DNA from: Planctomycetota bacterium
GTDB lineage: Bacteria; Planctomycetota; Phycisphaerae; Phycisphaerales; UBA1924
DNA length: 8,142 nucleotides
Assembly (NCBI GenBank): GCA_023429345.1
Contig: JAEYVB010000230.1
Coordinates: 1 to 8,142 of the forward strand
Reading direction: 5' to 3'
The number at the start of each line of letters is the position of its first letter. The first letter of the stretch is position 1. The notes under the pieces were generated by a model, which ran no database searches, had not been told where the DNA came from, and saw only the letters and a program-made list of their open reading frames with translations. Made by a program: the position numbers and the translations under genes. Below, piece after piece: positions 1 through 6,395 of this stretch.

Positions 1-1102
1 CCCCCCCCCCCCAGTCGATGATGAGGCGGGCGTGCAGTTTGCCCGTCTTTTCCAGCATGGAGAGGATGGCGATCTGCTCGTCGATGGGGATCTTGAGTTG
101 GTTGAAGGCGTCGAGCAGGTCCTGGAGCTTGGCGCGCTCGCCGCTCTTGACGCCGGTGCCGAGCGCCGCCCATCGCCGGTTCTCGACGACCGGGTTCTCC
201 GGGGTGGGCTCGAGGGCGGGGACGGTCGTGGTGATCGTCAGGTCGCGCTGGGTGATGGCGACCGGGCTGATCTCGACGTTGCCGGTGAGGATGATGACGC
301 CCGAGCTCTGGTTGAATATCACCTGCGCGGGGAGCTTCAGCAGGAGGATGTTGATCTCGGTGGCCATCACCTCGCCGACGAAGGCCGCGCGGTTCTCGCG
401 CTCCGCGGGGGGGATGTCGACGCGGACGGTGCGGTCGTCCACGACGGTCGCGATCTGCGGCAGGCCGCCGAGGTTCCGCCCGGCCTTCAGGTACATGCCC
501 TGGGTGATGCTGCTGGCGACCTCGCTGGCCGCGGCCCAGCCGCCGAAGGCGGGGCGGAGGACGATGTGGAACGACTCGGCGACCTCGCCGGTGCGGATAT
601 CGCGGACCATTTTCGCTCCGGCGCGGACGCGTCCGACGCGGGGGGAGGCGGGGCTCTCGACGATGACCTGTCCCTCGGCGACGGCGAAGACGCGGGCGTC
701 GATCTTGGGGAAGGGGCCGGTGAGGGGGGCGATGTAGAGGACGCCGCCGGCGAGGCTGGAGGCGCTGTGGATGGCGGAGACGGTGACGTCGAAGCGGTCA
801 TCGGTGCGGGCGCCTGCCTCGGGGATGCGGCAGGTGACCATGACCAGGGCGACGGTCTTGACGTTCTTGAGCTCTTCGAGGAGGACGGGATTTCCGGTGT
901 TTTTGAGCATCTCGGCCAGGGGGCGGGCCATGGCGAGGTCCTTGCCGGAATCGCCGGTGCCGTTCAGGCCCATCACGAGCCCCAGGCCCTGGAGCACGGA
1001 CTCGCCCTGCCCCTGGATGCGGGCTATGTCGGAGACGGTGGTGGCCTGGGCGGCCGCGGCCCAGGCCAGCGACAGGATCAGGACGGCGAGCGTTCGAAGC
1101 AT
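1..1102 (-). CDS. flgI: Flagellar P-ring protein FlgI (3' end cut by window edge)
   Basis: FlgI assembles the P ring around the flagellar rod in the periplasm/peptidoglycan layer. 367 codons are visible. Residues 1-20 are a Sec signal peptide (MLRT, hydrophobic core, cleavage after AAAQA). The mature start, DIARIQGQGE then GLVMGLNGTGD (residues 25-51), matches the FlgI N-terminal signature. Also seen are the family block PPAERENR (231-238), the NVEISPVAI segment (275-283), and a C-terminal LLDAFNQLKIP...ILSMLEKTGKLHARLII (329-362). FlgI is usually about 365-370 aa, so nearly the whole protein is here. The ATG at 1102 is preceded by GGAG with 7 nt spacing, which fixes the start. The last visible codons are W then GGG from a run of 12 C at bases 1-12; family members normally stop just after the LII segment, so the true stop is unseen and the homopolymer may be an assembly-edge artefact. 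The gene is divergent from motA and has a sigma-54-like site upstream. Confidence 0.95.
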   Translation of the reverse strand, partial: MLRTLAVLILSLAWAAAAQATTVSDIARIQGQGESVLQGLGLVMGLNGTGDSGKDLAMARPLAEMLKNTGNPVLLEELKNVKTVALVMVTCRIPEAGARTDDRFDVTVSAIHSASSLAGGVLYIAPLTGPFPKIDARVFAVAEGQVIVESPASPRVGRVRAGAKMVRDIRTGEVAESFHIVLRPAFGGWAAASEVASSITQGMYLKAGRNLGGLPQIATVVDDRTVRVDIPPAERENRAAFVGEVMATEINILLLKLPAQVIFNQSSGVIILTGNVEISPVAITQRDLTITTTVPALEPTPENPVVENRRWAALGTGVKSGERAKLQDLLDAFNQLKIPIDEQIAILSMLEKTGKLHARLIIDWGGG

Positions 1103-1335
1103 CCTGCTTCTCCGGGAGGGATTCGTGAACCCGGGGGTGGACGCGAACGCCGTGCCAGTGGGGCGGGGGCCGATGTGCGCAAAGACTGCGCCGGAATTGC
1201 GGGGCGGGAGGCCTCTCCGACTTCAGACCCGATAGCTTCCGGCCGATTCACACGGTGTCGGGGCGATTCCCGGACTACGGGCCCCGGAGGACAGCGCAGC
1301 GAACCCCACACCCCATCCCCCAGAGGGCGATCGAC
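1103..1335. other. Divergent flgI/motA intergenic region
   Basis: This 233-bp stretch separates the two divergent flagellar genes. It holds the flgI ribosome site and the sigma-54-like site at 1143-1157, and the motA ribosome site AGAGGG at 1322-1327. I could not identify a convincing -10/-35 pair or a FliA-type promoter for motA. Open frames across it lack recognisable protein features and are treated as chance. Confidence 0.6.
1143..1157 (-). promoter_or_regulatory. Candidate sigma-54 (RpoN) promoter for flgI
   Basis: On the minus strand the sequence reads TGGCACG, four bases, then TCGC. This is a perfect -24 element with the required GG-N10-GC spacing and one mismatch to the -12 TTGC. It would start transcription near 1131, leaving a leader of about 29 nt that contains the flgI ribosome site. 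In many bacteria rod, hook and ring genes are RpoN-dependent, which fits. No convincing sigma-70 pair was found for flgI. This is inference from one motif. Confidence 0.45.
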
Positions 1336-2118
1336 GTGGACAAAGCGAGTCTCATCGGCATCCTGATCGGCGTCGCCTGCCTGGGCATCGTGCTCTTCGA
1401 GGTGTCGCACGGCCACTTCATGATGTTCTTCTCGCTCGAGGGCCTGCTCATGGTGGGGGGCGGCTCGGTGTCGGTGACCTTCATGGCGATGCCGATGGAG
1501 AAGCTGAAGAAGGTGCCGGCGTACATCAAGCGGTTCCTCTTCCACAAGGGTCTCGGGGCGGAGCAGGTCGTGAAGCTCATGGGCGAGCTGTCGGAGAAGG
1601 CCCGCCGCGACGGCATCCTGGCCCTGGAGCCGGAGATCGAGAAGCTCGGCGACCCGTTCCTGTCCTCGGGCCTGAAGATGGCGGTGGACGGCGTGGACCC
1701 GGGGGCGATCGAATCGACCCTGCGGATGGAGCTGGTCGCGATGCAGGACCGGCACAAGGCGGGGAAGAAGTTCTTTGACCTGATCAAGCTCTACGGCCCC
1801 GGGTACGGGCTGGTGGGGACGCTGATCGGGCAGGTCGGCATGTTCGGCAAGCTGGCGGATGCGGACATCGGCGCGCTGGGCGGGGCCTTGGCGGTGGCGG
1901 TGTGCGCGACGATGTACGGCGCGATCGTGGCGAACGCGATCGCGGGGCCGATCGGCGACAAGCTGGCCCTGCGCTCCAGCGAGGAGATCCTCAACCGCGA
2001 GATGATGCTGCAGGGCATCCTCTCCATCCAGGCCGGCGACAACCCGCGGATCACGCAGGACAAGATGCTCGCCTTCATCCCCAGCACCACCCGCGGCAAG
2101 CTCCGGGCGGCGGCGTAG
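1336..2118 (+). CDS. motA: Flagellar motor stator protein MotA (GTG start)
   Basis: MotA is the four-helix inner-membrane subunit of the stator that, with MotB, conducts ions and pushes on the rotor. The 260-aa protein starts DKASLIGILIG (helix 1, residues 5-21), then SLEGLLMVGGGSVSVTFMAM (helix 2, 33-52). The cytoplasmic loop contains ARRDGILALE, with Arg90 and Glu98 in the positions that contact FliG. Helices 3 and 4 are YGPGYGLVGTLIGQV (153-167) and the AVAVCATMYGAIVANAI region (186-202), with the conserved prolines P155 and P205. The tail EEILNREMMLQGILSIQAGDNPRI is the classical MotA ending. GTG at 1336 is chosen because it gives the canonical N-terminus and has AGAGGG 8 nt upstream; the in-frame GTG at 1255 would add 27 unlikely residues. 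Gln166 replaces the more usual Leu of GTLIGLV. The gene is followed 11 nt later by motB. Confidence 0.96.
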   Translation: MDKASLIGILIGVACLGIVLFEVSHGHFMMFFSLEGLLMVGGGSVSVTFMAMPMEKLKKVPAYIKRFLFHKGLGAEQVVKLMGELSEKARRDGILALEPEIEKLGDPFLSSGLKMAVDGVDPGAIESTLRMELVAMQDRHKAGKKFFDLIKLYGPGYGLVGTLIGQVGMFGKLADADIGALGGALAVAVCATMYGAIVANAIAGPIGDKLALRSSEEILNREMMLQGILSIQAGDNPRITQDKMLAFIPSTTRGKLRAAA

Positions 2119-2129
2119 GGCTCCCGATC

Positions 2130-2921
2130 ATGGCCAAGGACCACGACAAGGACGATTCCCACGGTTCCCACGGCGGCGGTGGGGGGGCGCACGGCCCCGG
2201 CGGGCACGGGGGCGGCGAGCACGAGGAATCGGGCGCGCCGGAGTGGCTGATCTCGTTCGCCGACAACGTCGCCCTGCTGATGGGGTTCTTTGTGATCCTT
2301 CTCGCCATGAACATGAAGGAGCCCACGGCGGGGGGCATCGGCGGGAAAGAGAAGAACGGCGGCGCCCCGCCGAGCGCCCGCGAACTGGATGTGATCATCG
2401 GGATCCGCGAGGCGTTCAACCAGCCTATCAACATGCAGTCGGACGATCCCTCCGAGGCGAGGCTCGCGGCGCGGAAGCGCGAGCGTGCGCTCGCGGGGCA
2501 GTCGCTCCAGCCGGAGGAGCCGGCCGAGGGCCGCGAGAGCCAGGTGAAGATCCCGACGCAGATGTCGGCCTTGGGCGGCACGGTGCCCTTCGAGGACGAT
2601 TCCGAGACGCTCACCGAGCGGGCCCGGGAGCGTGCCGAGCGCATCGGGGAGAAGCTCAAGGGCATCAACTACATCGTCGAGCTGCGCGGGCACGTCAGCC
2701 CCAGCGAGGCCCAGCGCGATCCCGAGCGGGCAAGCGCCATCAGCTTCCGGCGGGCGATGGAGGTCGCGCGCGTGCTCCAGAAGCAGGGGCTTGCGTGGGA
2801 GCAGATCCGGGTTTCGGCCGCGGGCAGCGCCGACCGGCACACCGGGCGCGAGTACGACCGGGATGCCGACCGCGTGAATCAGCGCGTCGAGGTGATCGTG
2901 ACGGCCGACCCGTTCCGATGA
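2130..2921 (+). CDS. motB: Flagellar motor stator protein MotB (OmpA-like C-terminus)
   Basis: MotB anchors the stator to peptidoglycan and carries the ion-binding aspartate. Of 263 aa, residues 4-33 are a charged His/Gly-rich tail (His at 5, 11, 14, 21, 26 and 31). The single transmembrane helix is PEWLISFADNVALLMGFFV and onward (37-60), with Asp45 at the position of the E. coli ion-binding Asp32. A linker follows. The OmpA/MotB-like domain begins near 165 (QVKIPTQMSALGG), with IVELRGHV, SFRRAMEVARVLQKQGL and a terminal NQRVEVIVT replacing the usual NRRVEI motif. The loop after GH reads VSPSE rather than the common TD. The gene starts 11 nt after the motA stop; only a weak TAGGG overlapping that stop is available as a ribosome site, so translational coupling to motA is likely. 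It converges on the next gene with 3 nt between stops. Confidence 0.94.
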   Translation: MAKDHDKDDSHGSHGGGGGAHGPGGHGGGEHEESGAPEWLISFADNVALLMGFFVILLAMNMKEPTAGGIGGKEKNGGAPPSARELDVIIGIREAFNQPINMQSDDPSEARLAARKRERALAGQSLQPEEPAEGRESQVKIPTQMSALGGTVPFEDDSETLTERARERAERIGEKLKGINYIVELRGHVSPSEAQRDPERASAISFRRAMEVARVLQKQGLAWEQIRVSAAGSADRHTGREYDRDADRVNQRVEVIVTADPFR

Positions 2922-2924
2922 CGC

Positions 2925-3950
2925 CTACTCGGCGCCCACCATGCGGCGGATGGTGCCGGGGCTCTCCGCTTCGCCCGTGCGGGCGCTGAGGAGCGCGGCC
3001 TGGCCCATCGAGAGCACCGTGGCGTAGTCCAGCGGCGGCGGCTCGGGGGCGGAGGGATCGAGCAGGCGTGAGAGCCCCTCGGCGATCGCGCGGACCGCCG
3101 GCGGCGTCTCCGAGCGTTCGAGCCGCATCTCGTCCAGGCGGGCGCCGTCGGGCCCGATCCACTCGAAGCCGTCGTCGTCGATGCGCAGGCGCCCCGCCGG
3201 GCCCAGCAGCGTGACGGTCCGCGCCCAGCGCCCGCCGCGGTCGCTGGCGGCGAGCCCGGCGGCGCGGCCGTCCGCGAAACGCATGCAGGCGGTGAGATCG
3301 CCCGAGAGGTCGCGGAGGGTCTCGCCCGGGAGGGCGTGCACGCCGGTCCCGTGGCTGGGCGCGACGTAGGCGGCGTCGATCTTCTCCGGCTCGCCCATGA
3401 GGGAGGCGATGAGCGCAAGTCCGCCGAAGACGCGGGCGCCCAGTGTGCCCTCGGACGGCTGGCCCCAGGTCTCGACCGCGATCGAGCGGATATGCCCGAA
3501 CGTCTCGAGCACCTCCGCCGCCTGCCGGAAGGGCGAACCGTCCCGCGGCATGGGGAGAAAGCGAACGACATCCGCCGGGCACCGCCCGTGCTCCCCCTCC
3601 AGCCACCGCCCGCTCATGAGGTCGAGCGCGGAGGCGGGGACGGGCTCGAGCGTGGCGACGGTGAAGCCGCGGGCATGGGCGGCGAGAACGGCCTCGGCAT
3701 CGCCGCCGCCGGCCGCGCCGCCGAAGAGGCCCGGCGCGGCGACCCAGACCAGGTCGGCCTCGATGCTCGCGAGCATGGCGCGGAGATCGTCGGCGGGGCT
3801 TGTGCCGAGTTCGGCCGCGACGGCCTGCGATTGGCCCCGCGCCGGGGAGCCCGCGGCGATGAGGTCCAGGCCGGCGGCGTCGGCCACCGCCCGCGCAAGG
3901 GCGGTTTGCCCGGGAGAGATCCACACCGCGACCCGGCGACCCTCGGCCAT
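2925..3950 (-). CDS. Gfo/Idh/MocA-like protein, probably non-catalytic
   Basis: This 341-aa soluble protein has no signal peptide. Residues 5-72 (RRVAVWISPG through DLVWVAAP) look like a Rossmann NAD(P)-binding half with a degraded glycine motif. The stretch HARGFTVATLEPVPA (92-106) aligns with the family's 'G.hVl.EKP' block but has no lysine. Residues about 150-260 resemble the C-terminal alpha/beta domain: FGHIRSIAVETWG, SLMGEPEKIDAAYV, TACMRFADGRAAGL, LLGPAGRLRIDDD. The usual D.G.H catalytic motif is also absent (VFGGLALIAS). It may therefore be a cofactor-binding or structural relative rather than an active dehydrogenase; substrate unknown. The start is the ATG at 3950, because extending upstream would run into rnpB. 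No Shine-Dalgarno is visible before it. It is divergent from rnpB and converges on motB, so it appears to be monocistronic. Family assignment rests on pattern recognition. Confidence 0.7.
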   Translation of the reverse strand: MAEGRRVAVWISPGQTALARAVADAAGLDLIAAGSPARGQSQAVAAELGTSPADDLRAMLASIEADLVWVAAPGLFGGAAGGGDAEAVLAAHARGFTVATLEPVPASALDLMSGRWLEGEHGRCPADVVRFLPMPRDGSPFRQAAEVLETFGHIRSIAVETWGQPSEGTLGARVFGGLALIASLMGEPEKIDAAYVAPSHGTGVHALPGETLRDLSGDLTACMRFADGRAAGLAASDRGGRWARTVTLLGPAGRLRIDDDGFEWIGPDGARLDEMRLERSETPPAVRAIAEGLSRLLDPSAPEPPPLDYATVLSMGQAALLSARTGEAESPGTIRRMVGAE

Positions 3951-3964
3951 AGGACCGCATGGTA
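3951..3964 (-). promoter_or_regulatory. Possible -10 element giving a leaderless oxidoreductase-like mRNA
   Basis: On the minus strand TACCAT (3964-3959) matches the -10 consensus at four positions including the key first, second and last bases. It lies 8 nt before the ATG at 3950. Transcription would then begin at or within a few bases of the start codon, consistent with the lack of a ribosome site. No good -35 accompanies it, so this is weak. Confidence 0.25.
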
Positions 3965-3970
3965 CCGATC

Positions 3971-3997
3971 TTGCGCAGAGGCATCCGCGCCTAAGAT
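3971..3997 (+). promoter_or_regulatory. Candidate rnpB promoter
   Basis: TTGCGC (3971-3976) and TAAGAT (3992-3997) are separated by 15 bp. The -10 matches four of six consensus bases. It predicts a start near 4004, which coincides with the 5' end inferred from the P1 helix of the RNase P RNA (4007-4014). The spacing is short and the -35 is poor, but the agreement with the RNA structure supports it. Confidence 0.5.
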
Positions 3998-4003
3998 TGG
4001 GCG

Positions 4004-4470
<467 letters not shown>

Positions 4471-4474
4471 GATC

Positions 4475-4510
4475 GCGGGCCCCGGAGACCCCGGGGCCCG
4501 CGGCCATTTT
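4475..4510 (+). terminator. Rho-independent-like terminator of rnpB
   Basis: A perfect 11-bp stem, GCGGGCCCCGG (4475-4485) with CCGGGGCCCGC (4491-4501), has a 5-nt loop. It is followed by GGCCATTTT. The stem is very stable but the T run is short and displaced by five bases. Its position directly after rnpB supports the role. Confidence 0.7.
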
Positions 4511-4521
4511 GGGCTCGGGCC

Positions 4522-4560
4522 CTGAAACGAAAGAGGGCCCGGCGTTTCGGCCGGGCCCTC
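4522..4560 (-). terminator. Terminator of the downstream dockerin-like gene
   Basis: An 11-bp perfect stem (4533-4543 with 4550-4560, GAGGGCCCGGC type) has a 6-nt loop. On the minus strand it is followed by TTTCGTTTC. It lies 35 nt after the stop codon at 4596. The same hairpin occurs at 6368-6395 after the paralogous gene. Confidence 0.85.
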
Positions 4561-4690
4561 GCGGGTGTGTTGGGATGCAGGTTAGGCGCGGGCTATCACG
4601 GGCAACCGGCGGCGAAGGCCTGGAGGAAGCAGGTGAAGTCGGCGACGTTGAGGACGGGTGCGGTGGTGGAGTTGTCGCAGTTGGCGTAGC
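4526..4690 (-). repeat. Copy 1 of a shared 3' module (terminator, 3' UTR and dockerin repeat)
   Basis: This 165-bp segment is about 90% identical by hand alignment to 6361-6527. The first 36 bases, covering the terminator hairpin, are identical. The untranslated part between stop codon and hairpin is also largely conserved, apart from about 9 bases next to the hairpin and two single-base indels. Conservation outside the coding region indicates duplication or gene conversion rather than selection on protein alone. Confidence 0.9.
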
Positions 4691-6221
4691 AGCCGCCGCC
4701 GGTGGCGGTGATCTCGAAGTAGACTTTTTGCTGGACGGGGGTGGGGGCGCAGCCCTGGCCGGTGTCGTTGAGGGGCTGCCAGACGCCGCCGACGGACTGG
4801 AGGGCGTTGGAGTCGCTCAGGTCGCACTGGCGGCCGATGGCGGTGTCGCTGGTGGAGGGCGGGACCCAGGGGCCGGAGGCGGCGGTGCCGGCGACGTCGA
4901 AGTCGACCCAGTAGGTGCCGGCGGGGAGCTGGATGTTGAGGTTGCCGGCGTCGACCCACTGGATGTGGCGGCCGCTGTCGGGGAGGGTGGGGGCGCCGCC
5001 GCAGGTGGGCGGGGTGACGGTGTTGAAGCAGCGGTAGATGTTGGAGAGCGAGACGTTGGTCATGCGGTTGGTGAAGGTGTCGCCGAAGACGACGGTGGAG
5101 GCGGGGTTGTCCGGGGGCCCGTCCCAGATCTGGAGGGTGAGGGCGGTGATGGTGGTGCCCAGGGCCCCGGTCTGGTAGGCGGGGAACCGCATGGCGGTGA
5201 TGGTCTGGCCGGCGGAGACCTGGAAGTCGTCGGCGATGCGGTAGGTGCCGGCAAGAGCGTTGAAGCCGGCGGTGGTGTTGGCGGTGGTGGGGTCGTTGTA
5301 GTCGCGGGCGCACTCGGACCAGGTGCCGCCGGCGGGGGCGGGCTGGCCGGCCAGGGAGGTGGCCCCGGTGCTCATGGCGCAGGCGAGGGGCGGGGGCGGG
5401 GGGCAGGTGTTGGGCGTGCAGGTGCCGCCCGCGGTAAACGTCCCGCCCTGGCCCGTGCACGCCGTCTGCAGCAGGACCTGGCACGTCCCGTCAAAGAAGC
5501 AGCACGAGCCGGGCTGCGGGCACACAACGCCGCCGCAGGTCGTGTTCGGCCCCTGGTACGTGCCGCCCTGGTTGAAGCAGTCGGCCGGGAGCACGCTCAC
5601 GCAGGTCCCGTTGGCCAGACAGCAGGCGCCCGCGACCGGTGCACCGGCGGTGTAATAGAGGGTCCCGTTCCAGATTCGAGGAGTGAAAGGCGTCCCGGTG
5701 AACGGAATGTTCAGCGCGGAGCCGAGATTCAGCGTCAGATCCGCGTTGGAATATGTCGTCTGGCCGGGGGCGGGACTGGTGCCCAGGCCAGAGTAGGCGT
5801 GGGAGGCCGAAGTCTGCCCCGGGGCAGCGAGGACGATGGCGATGCCGTGCGTCATGCCCGAAGGAAGCGTCACGGGCCCGCTCAGCGTCACCGGGCTGGG
5901 CTGGTCAGCCCCTGCGGCGGTGCCGACGCCGGTCGCGGCAAGGGTCCACGCGGCCTGGTTCGTGACGTTCGGCAGATAACCGCCCGCGACCGTGTAGATC
6001 GACACTCCGAACGTGGAACCCGCGGCCGCGCTGGTGTTCGTGTCAAGCGAGTTGATCGTGATGTCGGCGCCCGAGGGCACAAGATCAAAGTAAACGGCGC
6101 CCCCAGCGCTGCCGCCGTTGTTGTTGCTGAACAACGTGGTGATGGACTGGGCGTTGGCGACCGAGATCGGCGCGCCGGCGATCGCCAGGACCAGCAAGGA
6201 CCTCTTCAAGGCAGTACGCAT
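4596..6221 (-). CDS. Secreted modular protein with Cys6 modules and one C-terminal dockerin-like repeat
   Basis: This 541-aa exported protein is of the type often annotated in Phycisphaerae as 'GC-type dockerin domain-anchored'. Residues 1-24 are a signal peptide (MRTALKRS, hydrophobic core, SVANA cleavage). Residues 25-192 form a beta-rich domain ending GTLYYTAGAP. Two 40-residue-period modules follow at 198-234 and 238-273; each begins GACC or GSCC and has six cysteines (200, 201, 207, 215, 229, 234; 240, 241, 247, 255, 268, 273), suggesting three disulfides per module. A second beta-rich domain (about 280-508) contains IADDF, LQIWDGPP, VVFGDTFTNR and GTYWVDF. The C-terminus 511-541 is one CYANCD...LNVADFTCFL repeat. 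The ATG at 6221 has AGGGGA 6 nt upstream and gives the signal peptide; longer in-frame starts do not. It is paralogous to 6433-8142. The N-terminal half uses more A/T-ending codons than the C-terminal half. Ligand and role are unknown; extracellular or cell-surface location is inferred. Confidence 0.9.
   Translation of the reverse strand: MRTALKRSLLVLAIAGAPISVANAQSITTLFSNNNGGSAGGAVYFDLVPSGADITINSLDTNTSAAAGSTFGVSIYTVAGGYLPNVTNQAAWTLAATGVGTAAGADQPSPVTLSGPVTLPSGMTHGIAIVLAAPGQTSASHAYSGLGTSPAPGQTTYSNADLTLNLGSALNIPFTGTPFTPRIWNGTLYYTAGAPVAGACCLANGTCVSVLPADCFNQGGTYQGPNTTCGGVVCPQPGSCCFFDGTCQVLLQTACTGQGGTFTAGGTCTPNTCPPPPPLACAMSTGATSLAGQPAPAGGTWSECARDYNDPTTANTTAGFNALAGTYRIADDFQVSAGQTITAMRFPAYQTGALGTTITALTLQIWDGPPDNPASTVVFGDTFTNRMTNVSLSNIYRCFNTVTPPTCGGAPTLPDSGRHIQWVDAGNLNIQLPAGTYWVDFDVAGTAASGPWVPPSTSDTAIGRQCDLSDSNALQSVGGVWQPLNDTGQGCAPTPVQQKVYFEITATGGGCYANCDNSTTAPVLNVADFTCFLQAFAAGCP
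5403..5630 (-). repeat. Two tandem Cys6 'GACC' modules within the downstream secreted gene
   Basis: Module 1 is encoded by 5520-5630 and module 2 by 5403-5510. Both follow the pattern of CC, C after 5, C after 7, GG, then two further Cys. They are joined by a short P-Q-P linker (CPQPG). A poly-proline stretch (CPPPPP) follows module 2 and leads into the second beta domain. Confidence 0.88.
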
Positions 6222-6257
6222 CGCATCCCCTTTCCTAGTGGACTCTCGAACCCCAAT

Positions 6258-6281
6258 GCGACCGCGCAGAATCGCGGTCGC
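6258..6281 (-). promoter_or_regulatory. Stem-loop in the 5' leader of the downstream secreted gene
   Basis: A perfect 9-bp inverted repeat, GCGACCGCG (6258-6266) and CGCGGTCGC (6273-6281), has a 6-nt loop. From the predicted start near 6286 it would occupy almost the very 5' end of the mRNA, leaving the ribosome site free about 30 nt downstream. A role as a stabilising 5' hairpin or a protein-binding site is inference. Confidence 0.55.
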
Positions 6282-6292
6282 GCACGGCATTC

Positions 6293-6320
6293 ACCCTACC
6301 AGAACCGCGGGTCGTGTCAA
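6293..6320 (-). promoter_or_regulatory. Sigma-70-type promoter of the downstream secreted gene
   Basis: On the minus strand a perfect TTGACA (6320-6315) is followed after 16 bp by TAGGGT (6298-6293), which keeps the critical T, A and final T of the -10. It predicts initiation near 6286 and a leader of about 65 nt. It lies between the upstream gene's terminator and the start codon, so this gene should be transcribed independently. Confidence 0.7.
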
Positions 6321-6356
6321 TACCAAATGTTCGTCGGACCACCGCCCGCCCACGAG

Positions 6357-6395
6357 GACCAACGAAAGAGGGCCCGGCGTTTCGGCCGGGCCCTC
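6357..6395 (-). terminator. Terminator of the upstream dockerin-like gene
   Basis: A stem of 11 bp (6368-6378 with 6385-6395) and a GTTTCG loop are identical to the hairpin at 4533-4560. On the minus strand it is followed by TTTCGTTGG. It sits 37 nt after the stop codon at 6433 and separates the two paralogs into distinct transcripts. Confidence 0.85.

Noticed and set aside
1255..1335. In-frame upstream GTG start for motA
   Set aside because: It adds 27 Pro/Arg-rich residues before the canonical N-terminus and has no ribosome site, whereas the GTG at 1336 has AGAGGG at good spacing.
32..1366. 444-codon plus-strand open frame opposite flgI and into motA
   Set aside because: Shadow frame: the minus strand encodes a clear FlgI, and motA is in a different plus frame with a recognisable product.
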